Shown here piece after piece: positions 1 through 5,706 of a stretch of DNA of 5,706 nucleotides. Position 1 is the stretch's first letter, and each line of letters starts with the position of its first letter. This DNA is from Gammaproteobacteria bacterium (lineage in GTDB: Bacteria > Pseudomonadota > Gammaproteobacteria > Chromatiales > Chromatiaceae): NCBI GenBank assembly GCA_030625445.1, contig DAOUQU010000117.1, positions 1 to 5,706 of the forward strand, written 5' to 3'. The position numbers and the translations under genes are program-made. The notes beneath the pieces were generated by a model. The model ran no database searches, was not told the DNA's origin, and saw nothing but the letters and a program-made list of their open reading frames with translations.

Positions 1-1760
1 ACAGACTCGGCCGTCGACGGCGCCCCCTTGGGCGTTTTGGAAACAACCGGCATGCCCAGCTCCTCAAAGAAGATCGCTCCGATCTGCTTGGGCGATCCCA
101 TGTTAAAGGTGTGCCCGGCAACCTCGTATGCCTTGCTCTCCAGCAGATGCATGCGCTTTGCAAGCTCTGCACTCTGCCGGGCCAGCATGTCGCTGTCGAT
201 CTTCACCCCGGTGCGTTCGATGCGCGAGAGCACCGGCACCAGCGGTATTTCGATCTCTTCAAACACTGAGCGCAGACCCGACTCTTTTTGCAGCTCTCCC
301 CACAAACGCCGGTGCAGGCGCAGGGTGATATCCGCATCTTCCGCAGCATAGGGAGCGGCCTGCTGCAGCGGCACCTGGTCGAAGGTAATCTGCCTGGCGC
401 CCTTGCCGGCGACATCTTCAAACTTGATGGTGGTGTAGCCGAGGTATTTTTTCGCCAGCGAATCCATATCATGGCGGGTGGCTGTCGAATTCAGAACATA
501 GGACTCAAGCATGGTGTCATAGACGACGCCCTGCAGATCGATGCCATAGCGGGCCAGCACATTCATATCATATTTCAGATGCTGCCCGAGCTTGGCCCTG
601 GCGGGATCCTCAAGAATCGGCTTGAGGCGCTGCAGCACTGCATCACGGTCGAGCTGCTGCGGTGCATCCGGATCCTTGTGAGCGACAGGGATATAGCAGG
701 CCTCTCCGGGTTCAAGCGCAAAGGAGAGCCCGACGAGTTCCGCCTGCATGTAGTCGAGGCTGGTGGTTTCTGTATCCAGGGTGATCAGTTCCGCCGTTTC
801 GAGGCGCTCGAGCCACTGCTCAAACTGCTGCTGATCAAAAATCGTCTGGTAGTCAACATCATCGATCGTCTCTTGCGGCAACTCTTCAGCAACGGCTTCA
901 CTGCTCTGACGATCCAGTGAAGCCAGCAGACGATTCGACTCGATGCGTTCATAGTGATTGCGCAATGCCTCCCTGTCAGGCGGCGTTTGCTGCAGCTGCT
1001 GCGGCGTCACACCCAGCGGCAGGTCAACAACGATGGTAGTCAGCTGTTTAGAGAGCGGCAGCTGATCCAGGGCAGCGCGCAGGTTCTCGCCAATCTTGCC
1101 CTTGATCTCATCAGCATGCTCGACCAGGTTTTCAAGCGTCTGATACTGCCCGAGCCATTTTGCCGCCGTTTTGGGTCCGCATTTAGAGACTCCGGGGATG
1201 TTGTCGGCAGTGTCGCCAACCAGCGCCAGGAAATCGATGATCTGCCCGGGGCGTACGCCGAATTTATCCATCACCCCCTGAACATCCGTGCGGATATCAC
1301 CCATGGTATTGATCAGGGTGACATGCTCATTCACCAGCTGCATCAAATCCTTGTCGCCTGTCGAGATCAGCGTCTGCATGCCCATGCGGGTCGCCTCGGC
1401 TGCCAGGGTTCCAATGACATCATCCGCCTCTACACCACTCTCGATAAGCAGCGGCAGGCCCATATCCCGTATGATCTGCTGCAGTGGTTCGATCTGCACG
1501 CGCAAATCGTCAGGCATCGGCGGGCGGTGCGCCTTGTACTCGGGGTAGAGATCATTGCGAAATGTCTTGCCCGGCGCATCAAACACGACTGCAACATGCG
1601 TCGGCGGATGATCGCTGAGCAGTTTGTTCAGCATATTGATGACGCCGACGATGGCGCCTGTCGGCTCACCCGTGAAATTCGTCAGCGGCGGCAGTGCATG
1701 ATAGGCACGAAACAGGTAGGAGGAGCCATCGACGACAACGAAAAGGTTATTCTTCGGCAT
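1..1760 (-). CDS. polA: DNA polymerase I, N-terminal 586 residues (3' end beyond window)
   Basis: Pol I fills gaps and removes RNA primers during replication and repair in the cytoplasm. The frame is open from ATG at 1760 to the left edge, giving 586 codons of a protein usually a little over 900 residues. Residues 1-290 are the 5' nuclease: VVVDGSSYLFRAYHALPP near the start, HRPPMPDDLR at 79-88, GVEADDVIGTLA at 109-120, STGDKDLMQL at 133-142, and a helix-hairpin-helix around GPKTAAKWL at 195-203. Residues 320-490 are the 3'-5' exonuclease. D329, E331, D398, Y471 and D475 match the E. coli catalytic D355, E357, D424, Y497 and D501, so proofreading looks intact. The polymerase domain begins near 500 (EIPLVPVLSRIERTGVKID) and is cut off after the KTPKGAPSTAES motif. 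The start has AAGGA six bases upstream and lies inside the end of the thioredoxin gene (14-bp overlap). Identity is very secure; the C-terminal half cannot be seen. Confidence 0.97.
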   Translation of the reverse strand, partial: MPKNNLFVVVDGSSYLFRAYHALPPLTNFTGEPTGAIVGVINMLNKLLSDHPPTHVAVVFDAPGKTFRNDLYPEYKAHRPPMPDDLRVQIEPLQQIIRDMGLPLLIESGVEADDVIGTLAAEATRMGMQTLISTGDKDLMQLVNEHVTLINTMGDIRTDVQGVMDKFGVRPGQIIDFLALVGDTADNIPGVSKCGPKTAAKWLGQYQTLENLVEHADEIKGKIGENLRAALDQLPLSKQLTTIVVDLPLGVTPQQLQQTPPDREALRNHYERIESNRLLASLDRQSSEAVAEELPQETIDDVDYQTIFDQQQFEQWLERLETAELITLDTETTSLDYMQAELVGLSFALEPGEACYIPVAHKDPDAPQQLDRDAVLQRLKPILEDPARAKLGQHLKYDMNVLARYGIDLQGVVYDTMLESYVLNSTATRHDMDSLAKKYLGYTTIKFEDVAGKGARQITFDQVPLQQAAPYAAEDADITLRLHRRLWGELQKESGLRSVFEEIEIPLVPVLSRIERTGVKIDSDMLARQSAELAKRMHLLESKAYEVAGHTFNMGSPKQIGAIFFEELGMPVVSKTPKGAPSTAES

Positions 1761-2313
1761 TATGATCCTTGCTCAGGAGATTTGTGATGACATCCTCGAC
1801 ATCCTGCTTCGTCAGGCCGCGTGTATAGCGTTTGGTGATATAGCCATGGCGATCGACAATCACCGTGAACGGCAAGGCTTCAAGGCGGTTGCCCATCTCC
1901 CGCGAGAGCTCGACAATCTGCAGATTACCGATCAGCATCGGGTAGTTGACGCCAAAGGTGTCCATGAAATTCCGTACCTTGTCGACATCATCGATAGCGA
2001 TACCGACAAACTGTACACCCTGGTCCTTGTACTTGTGCTGCAGCTCCACAAAACCGGGCGTCTCCTCCTGGCACGGCGGACACCAGGTCGCCCAGAAATT
2101 GAGAACCAGTATCTTGCCGTTCCACTCGGTGTAGGTGTGAAGCTTGCCATCGATATCCTCAAGCTGGAACTGGGGTACGCGTTTGAGCAGCTGCTGATCC
2201 ATTCCCATGAAATTCGAAAAACGTTCAGGGTGATGCTTGACCGCGATGACGGCACCGACAATCGAGGCAACAATGCCAAGCATCAGTGAATAGAGCAGAT
2301 AGCGCAGTATCAT
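1747..2313 (-). CDS. Membrane-anchored TlpA/ResA-like thioredoxin (CPPC)
   Basis: A 188-residue protein of the TlpA/ResA/DsbE-like thioredoxin group, expected to face the periplasm and reduce disulfides, for example in apocytochromes c or other exported proteins. Residues 4-25 form one hydrophobic segment, an uncleaved signal anchor. The thioredoxin fold follows: PQFQLEDIDGKLHTY at 47-61, then LNFWATWCPPCQEE with the redox pair C78/C81, FVGIAIDD at 102-109, and the cis-proline loop ALPFTVIVD with P148. The start at 2313 was chosen because its ATG overlaps the dsbD stop as ATGA and places the membrane anchor at the N-terminus. An upstream extension in the same frame would add 23 unlikely residues. 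The adjacent dsbD suggests that DsbD is its electron donor (inference). The exact subfamily (TlpA, ResA or CcmG) and substrate cannot be fixed, although the CPPC motif and isolated setting away from ccm genes favour a general TlpA-like reductase. Confidence 0.92.
   Translation of the reverse strand: MILRYLLYSLMLGIVASIVGAVIAVKHHPERFSNFMGMDQQLLKRVPQFQLEDIDGKLHTYTEWNGKILVLNFWATWCPPCQEETPGFVELQHKYKDQGVQFVGIAIDDVDKVRNFMDTFGVNYPMLIGNLQIVELSREMGNRLEALPFTVIVDRHGYITKRYTRGLTKQDVEDVITNLLSKDHNAEE
1766..1770 (-). promoter_or_regulatory. Ribosome binding site of polA
   Basis: On the minus strand AAGGA lies five bases before the polA ATG at 1760, inside the last codons of the upstream thioredoxin gene. It is the clearest Shine-Dalgarno sequence of the minus-strand operon and supports the chosen polA start. 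It suggests that Pol I can be initiated independently as well as by coupling to the upstream gene. Confidence 0.7.
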
Positions 2314-4607
2314 GGGAAGGCCTGCTTGAGCTGCTCCACCAGCTGTGGAACAGTCACGTCGCCAACCAGGCGGTAATCGCACAACTCCACCCCATCACGA
2401 TCGAAGAACAGAATCGTTGGCGGCGCTGTCAAACCAAAATGGCTCAGCAACTCCTGGTTGGAGGTGACATCGGCCTGCAGCAGCAGCAACCCCTGCATAC
2501 TCTTCTGCACCCGGGCATCAGGAAATACAATCTTCTCCATGGTCTTGCAGTAGACGCACCAGTCGGCATAGAAATCAACCATAACGCCCCTGCCCTGTTT
2601 TTTCGCCTGCTGCAGCTCCCGCTGCAGTTCATTCACCGTGGTGACCTGTTTGAAGTGCACTTTTTCGACACTGGTCAACGGCTGCAGTGGATCACTGTTG
2701 CCCATGGATGCGCCAATCAGGATCACCGTTCCGTATATCAACATCCCGGCGCCGATCCCTTTCCAGTACTTGCGCCCGCCTGAAGCATCTTTTGTCAGCG
2801 GTTCCAGTACACCCATATAGATGGCAGAGACTACCAGCAGCAATCCCCACAGGATCATGGGAACATAGACCGGCAGGTAGGTTGGCGCCAGACGCTCCAG
2901 CATGGTAATTGCGATGCCCAGCATCACCACGCCGAACACCGCCTTGACCGTATCCATCCAGCCGCCAGCTTTAGGCAGCAGTTTTCCGGCCGAGACACCG
3001 ATCAGCAGCAGCGGCACACCCATGCCCATTGCCATTACAAACAGGGCCGTGCCGCCAAGCGCCACGTCCCCGGTCGTACCGATATACGCCAGCGCAGCCG
3101 CCAGCGGAGGTGCGACGCAGGGGCCGACGATCAGCGCGGAGAGAAATCCCATGATGGCAACGCCGGCAAGGCTGCCCTGCTTCTGGTGATTGCTGACATC
3201 CGTGAGCTTGCTCTGCAGACGCGAGGGAAGCTGCAGCTCAAAGAAACCGAACATGGAGAAAGCCAGCGCCACGAACAGCATGGCAAACAACACCAGTGCA
3301 ACCGGATGCTGCAATGCCACCTGGATGTTGCCGCCGAATTTGGCGGCCGCGATGCCGGCTAGCGTATAGGTGACCGCCATCGACAGGACGTAGATCAGCG
3401 ACAGAAAAAAGCCTTTTGACGGCGTCATCTTGCCGCTATGCCCGGTGATGATGCCCGACAGAATCGGTATCATCGGAAAAACACAGGGGGTCAGCGACAG
3501 CCCCAGGCCAATCAGAAAAAAGAGCGCCACGATGGCCCAGAAACCCTTGCCGGAAAATGTCGAGGCTCCCTGGTTTTCAGCACAGGCAGCCGCATTGGCC
3601 GCAGCAGATTGCGTGGGTGCAGGTGTTGCATCGACGACAACCGGCTGCGGATTGGCCTGCTGCGTAGAAACTGCCTGCGCATCGTCTATATCGTCAACCT
3701 TCTCGACCGGCGGCAGATCGAGCTGCAGGGCAACCTTCTGCGGCGGATAACAGATGCCCAGATCGGCACACCCCTGGTAACCGGTGTGCAACGTAATCGA
3801 GGCCGCCTCTTTTGCAGAGCGCAGCAGCGGCACATCGACATTGAGGCGACCGAGATAGACTGCAATGTCGCCCTCCTCACCCTCGGGCGTAAGACCACGT
3901 ATAATCTCAGGGTCTGGCAACTGATAGTCCCCAAGCTGCGCATCACCCTCGACAGAGAGTTTGATCTTATCGGCGTACATATAGACGCCGTCTGCAATAT
4001 CCCAGATCAGCTTGACGTTGTTTCCATCTTCCACGATGGAACCCAGTTTGAAGGCTTCGTTGACCGGCAGTATGTCATCATCAAAACCGCCAAAACCCAG
4101 ACCCAGTTCATCGGAGAGTGACTTGTCTCCCAGAGCAGGTATCTGCAATGGAGGAGGCTCTCTCTCTTTTACTGTTTCTGCAGCGGCAAGGGTGATGTTC
4201 AGGGTTTTCTTTTGCGGCGGATAGCAGAGACCGCTCTCGGCGCACCCCTGGTAGGTCAGCTTGATCGCACTATCACCACCACCACCGGTGACAGGTACAG
4301 TCAGCGTCACATCATGATGATAAACCTCGATATCACCGAAGTTGGGATCGGTCTTGGTTTCAGAAGGCGGATAGAGTGCATCTCCCAGAGCCACATCGGG
4401 TGTTTCACTGGTGACGCGGAATTTATCGCGATAGAGGTAGTAGCCGTCGGCAATCTTCCAGTGCGCCTCGATATTTCCGTCAGTGACGCTGAGTGAAGGC
4501 TTGAATGCTTCGTCCGCACGCAGAAATTCATCGTCATCCGCCCATACAGGCACTATTGCCATTGCCAGGGGCAACAGCAGCCCCGACATCAGGAGTCTTT
4601 TAAACAT
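2310..4607 (-). CDS. dsbD: Thiol:disulfide interchange protein DsbD with two tandem alpha domains
   Basis: DsbD (DipZ) moves reducing power from cytoplasmic thioredoxin through the inner membrane to periplasmic partners. From ATG at 4607 the protein is 765 residues, about 200 longer than E. coli DsbD. Residues 1-23 are a signal peptide ending VWA. Residues 24-141 form a first alpha (nDsbD) domain with C122/C128 in a YQGCA-x3-LCYPPQ motif. Residues 176-299 form a second one with C280/C286 in a near-identical motif. An Ala/Pro/Gln-rich linker (about 300-349, containing C342) leads to eight membrane segments (about 357-636) with the paired cysteines C375 (LTPCVFPMIP) and C497 (VGPCVAPPLAAAL). 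The C-terminal thioredoxin-like domain has DFYADWCVYCK with C684/C687. An in-frame GTG at 4619 could add four residues; ATG is preferred because it gives a standard signal peptide. The start overlaps the cutA end by 19 bp and the stop overlaps the thioredoxin start by 4 bp. Confidence 0.96.
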   Translation of the reverse strand: MFKRLLMSGLLLPLAMAIVPVWADDDEFLRADEAFKPSLSVTDGNIEAHWKIADGYYLYRDKFRVTSETPDVALGDALYPPSETKTDPNFGDIEVYHHDVTLTVPVTGGGGDSAIKLTYQGCAESGLCYPPQKKTLNITLAAAETVKEREPPPLQIPALGDKSLSDELGLGFGGFDDDILPVNEAFKLGSIVEDGNNVKLIWDIADGVYMYADKIKLSVEGDAQLGDYQLPDPEIIRGLTPEGEEGDIAVYLGRLNVDVPLLRSAKEAASITLHTGYQGCADLGICYPPQKVALQLDLPPVEKVDDIDDAQAVSTQQANPQPVVVDATPAPTQSAAANAAACAENQGASTFSGKGFWAIVALFFLIGLGLSLTPCVFPMIPILSGIITGHSGKMTPSKGFFLSLIYVLSMAVTYTLAGIAAAKFGGNIQVALQHPVALVLFAMLFVALAFSMFGFFELQLPSRLQSKLTDVSNHQKQGSLAGVAIMGFLSALIVGPCVAPPLAAALAYIGTTGDVALGGTALFVMAMGMGVPLLLIGVSAGKLLPKAGGWMDTVKAVFGVVMLGIAITMLERLAPTYLPVYVPMILWGLLLVVSAIYMGVLEPLTKDASGGRKYWKGIGAGMLIYGTVILIGASMGNSDPLQPLTSVEKVHFKQVTTVNELQRELQQAKKQGRGVMVDFYADWCVYCKTMEKIVFPDARVQKSMQGLLLLQADVTSNQELLSHFGLTAPPTILFFDRDGVELCDYRLVGDVTVPQLVEQLKQAFP

Positions 4608-4906
4608 GCATCTATCCACTCTAAATAGGGTTGATATCCCACCTCGAGCGGAACACCAATAATTTCGGGCACCTCGTAAGGGTGCATTTGGGTGATTATA
4701 TCGCTTAATGCCTGAAAATGATTCCGGTCGGTTTTGATCAGCAGTAAAACTTCGGCATCGTCATGAATTTCACCCTGCCAGCTGTAGATTGAGCGCACCG
4801 CCGGTAGTATATTGACACAGGCTGCAACGCGCTGCTCCACCAGGGAACGTGCGATCCTGTGTGCAACCTTACTATCAGGGCATGTGCAATAAACCATTAA
4901 TTTCAT
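4589..4906 (-). CDS. cutA: Divalent-cation tolerance protein CutA
   Basis: A 105-residue CutA1 family protein, a small and very stable cytoplasmic homotrimer that resembles PII signalling proteins. In E. coli it is linked to copper and divalent-metal tolerance, but its molecular role is unsettled. Family landmarks are all present: AACVNILPAVRSIYSWQGEI at 28-47, EVLLLIKT at 52-59, and HPYEVPEIIGVPLEVG at 75-90, followed by YLEWIDACL near the C-terminus. Cysteines lie at 7, 9, 30 and 101. C30 and H75 fall where E. coli CutA has its conserved Cys and His. The length is normal for the family. ATG at 4906 has a modest GGAA eight bases upstream; an internal ATG at codon 4 is possible. This is the first gene of the minus-strand operon and its end overlaps dsbD. 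A cutA-dsbD pairing is also seen in E. coli. Confidence 0.95.
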   Translation of the reverse strand: MKLMVYCTCPDSKVAHRIARSLVEQRVAACVNILPAVRSIYSWQGEIHDDAEVLLLIKTDRNHFQALSDIITQMHPYEVPEIIGVPLEVGYQPYLEWIDACLKDS

Positions 4907-4948
4907 AGACTTGGTTCCACGTTTGGCAACTTCTCAATAATCCCGTGC

Positions 4949-4978
4949 ATAATCGCATTCAGATGAGCTCGCCAACAA
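4949..4978 (-). promoter_or_regulatory. Candidate proximal sigma-70 promoter for the cutA operon
   Basis: On the minus strand TTGTTG (4978-4973) is followed after 18 bases by GATTAT (4954-4949), preceded by an extended -10 TG at 4957-4956. It would start transcription about 35-40 bases before the cutA ATG. The -35 matches consensus at three of six positions and the -10 at four, so this is only a pattern match. Confidence 0.3.
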
Positions 4979-4997
4979 TTCAATGCTTCACCAGCAT

Positions 4998-5105
4998 CGT
5001 AGGCCGGATAAGGCGCTTTCACCGACTTTTGATTCAATACGGATCTTCCTGCGCCGTCATCCGGCTTTGTGTTGCCGGATTTCGCTGACGCTCATCCGGC
5101 CTACG
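4998..5105. repeat. REP/BIME-like double hairpin
   Basis: The 12-base CGTAGGCCGGAT at 4998-5009 is perfectly inverted as ATCCGGCCTACG at 5094-5105. Inside, the 7-mer GCCGGAT occurs in alternating orientation four times: 5003-5009 forward, 5059-5065 reverse, 5074-5080 forward, 5094-5100 reverse. The left pair is reinforced by GGCGC (5012-5016) against GCGCC (5051-5055), giving a stem with a long loop of about 34 bases. The right pair encloses a TTCGCTGACGCTC loop. Pairing 5059-5065 with 5074-5080 gives an alternative small hairpin with an 8-base loop. Sequence and layout resemble REP elements of gammaproteobacteria (GCCGGAT..ATCCGGC cores arranged as BIMEs), which are mobilised by RAYT transposases. 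No T-tract follows, so a classical terminator is not indicated. Confidence 0.8.
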
Positions 5106-5122
5106 GGTTCTTCCTGCACGGA

Positions 5123-5151
5123 GTTATGGAGAATTTACCACGCTTTCACAA
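5123..5151 (-). promoter_or_regulatory. Candidate distal sigma-70 promoter upstream of the REP element
   Basis: On the minus strand TTGTGA (5151-5146) and CATAAC (5128-5123) are separated by 17 bases, each matching consensus at four of six positions. If used, the REP-like hairpins would be transcribed within a leader of about 210 bases ahead of cutA. Weak evidence from pattern alone. Confidence 0.25.
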
Positions 5152-5203
5152 TGCCACATGACCCGGCAACTCCCCTCTTTCTTACAATATCCGGGGAAGA
5201 GAG

Positions 5204-5234
5204 TTGAAAAACATCCCGACCATACCGATATAAT
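5204..5234 (+). promoter_or_regulatory. Candidate promoter of fxsA
   Basis: A perfect TATAAT (5229-5234) sits 44 bases before the fxsA ATG in a local AT-rich patch. The best -35 is TTGAAA at 5204-5209, but the 19-base spacer is longer than the preferred 17. No good sigma-32 -10 (CCCCAT type) is found at the expected distance from TTGAAA, so a vegetative promoter is the simpler reading. Confidence 0.5.
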
Positions 5235-5264
5235 TATAAAGAATAAGCACATCAACCAACATTC

Positions 5265-5270
5265 AGGAAA
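5265..5270 (+). promoter_or_regulatory. Ribosome binding site of fxsA
   Basis: AGGAAA lies eight bases before the ATG at 5279. It supports that start, which also places the first membrane helix at the very N-terminus as in other FxsA proteins. Confidence 0.65.
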
Positions 5271-5278
5271 ACCGGAAT

Positions 5279-5706
5279 ATGCCCCTTCTACTGCTGCTCG
5301 CCATCTTCGTCCTGGTTCCCGCCACGGAACTCTATCTTTTGATTGAGGTTGGCAGTGAAATCGGTGCATTGTCGACCATCTGGCTGGTGATCCTGACTGC
5401 GCTGATCGGCGGCTGGATGGTGCGCCAGCAGGGCCTGGCCGTGATGTTTCGCATGCGCGAACAGCTTGACCGTGGTGAACCGCCTGCAATCGAGATGATG
5501 GAAGGCGTACTGCTTTTATTGATCGGCATCCTGCTGCTGCTGCCGGGGTTTATCACAGACACCCTCGGCTTCCTGCTGCTGATCCCACCACTGAGACGCT
5601 GGCTGATCCTCAACTGGCTGAAACGCCGTGGTAACATGACCGCCGTCAATATCGATATGCAGAGCAGCAAACAGGAGCACTACATCATCGAAGGTGAATA
5701 TCGCAG
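5279..5706 (+). CDS. fxsA: FxsA family inner-membrane protein (3' end beyond window)
   Basis: FxsA is a small polytopic inner-membrane protein. In E. coli its overproduction relieves exclusion of phage T7 by the F plasmid by binding PifA; its normal role is unknown. The 142 complete codons seen show the family pattern. A first hydrophobic helix at 1-23 contains the PATELYLLIEVG signature at 14-25. A second follows at about 31-48 (STIWLVILTALIGGWMVRQQG to residue 52). A cytoplasmic stretch FRMREQLDRGEPP comes next, then a hydrophobic hairpin at about 75-105 with LLLLPGFITDTLGFLLLIPP, and a basic region LRRWLILNWLKRR. The tail at 120-142 is polar and is cut by the window edge; family members are usually around 150-180 residues, so little is missing. 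The gene diverges from cutA across a 372-bp gap. In many relatives fxsA lies just upstream of groES-groEL, which might follow here but is not visible. Confidence 0.93.
   Translation, partial: MPLLLLLAIFVLVPATELYLLIEVGSEIGALSTIWLVILTALIGGWMVRQQGLAVMFRMREQLDRGEPPAIEMMEGVLLLLIGILLLLPGFITDTLGFLLLIPPLRRWLILNWLKRRGNMTAVNIDMQSSKQEHYIIEGEYR

Noticed and set aside
288..1787. Two long plus-strand open frames (288-920 and 954-1787) opposite polA
   Set aside because: They lie antisense to an unmistakable Pol I with all catalytic residues. Their translations show no recognisable domain, and long antisense frames are common in such GC-rich coding DNA.
3438..4121. A 227-codon plus-strand open frame opposite dsbD
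   Set aside because: It is antisense to the second alpha domain and linker of DsbD, has no recognisable domain, and has no credible promoter or ribosome site.
3734..4253. DNA direct repeat between the two CYPPQ-coding stretches (around 3734-3779 and 4206-4253)
   Set aside because: The similarity is explained by the duplicated protein domain; the flanking DNA has diverged, so it is not a recent or mobile repeat.
5168..5205. Possible operator palindrome AACTC..GAGTT with CCCC/GGGG or CTCTT/AAGAG inside, just upstream of fxsA
   Set aside because: The arms pair only in short pieces with mismatched spacing. It could form by chance, and no known regulator site is recognised.
5204..5224. Heat-shock (sigma-32) promoter for fxsA based on TTGAAA followed by GACCAT
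   Set aside because: The distance to the CCAT-like element is too short and it matches the sigma-32 -10 poorly, whereas a perfect TATAAT lies just downstream.
4983..5346. Small plus-strand frames in the cutA-fxsA gap (4983-5207 and 5158-5346)
   Set aside because: The first is mostly the REP-like repeat translated; the second runs into fxsA in another frame. Neither has a ribosome site or a protein-like composition.

Overview
This is ordinary chromosomal DNA of moderately high GC, most likely from a gammaproteobacterium. The basis is the proofreading-competent Pol I closely resembling the E. coli enzyme, the FxsA, CutA and DsbD families lying next to each other as relatives do around the E. 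coli groE-cutA-dsbD region, and REP-like intergenic hairpins. No species can be named from the sequence. No transposase, phage gene, CRISPR array, tRNA or rRNA was seen.

Positions 1-4906 hold four genes on the minus strand, in transcription order cutA, dsbD, a tlpA/resA-like thioredoxin gene, and polA. Every junction overlaps (19, 4 and 14 bp), so they almost certainly form one operon with translational coupling. The polA gene runs off the left edge, so only its first 586 codons are present. They cover the 5' nuclease, the 3'-5' exonuclease and the start of the polymerase domain. The long plus-strand reading frames opposite polA and dsbD are shadows.

Positions 4907-5278 are a 372-bp divergent intergenic region. 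It holds a REP/BIME-like pair of hairpins bounded by a perfect 12-bp inverted repeat, plus candidate promoters for both directions. From 5279 to the right edge, on the plus strand, lies fxsA, a small membrane protein cut off near its C-terminus.

Functionally, DsbD carries electrons from cytoplasmic thioredoxin across the inner membrane. The adjacent membrane-anchored CPPC thioredoxin is a natural periplasmic acceptor. CutA is a small trimeric protein linked to metal tolerance that often neighbours dsbD. Pol I has no known link to this redox pathway, and its tight coupling behind the thioredoxin is the odd part of the layout. The most distinctive protein feature is the DsbD itself. It has two tandem periplasmic alpha domains, each with its cysteine pair, but only the first keeps the phenylalanine that caps the active site in E. 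coli. I see no convincing sign of an entirely new system.
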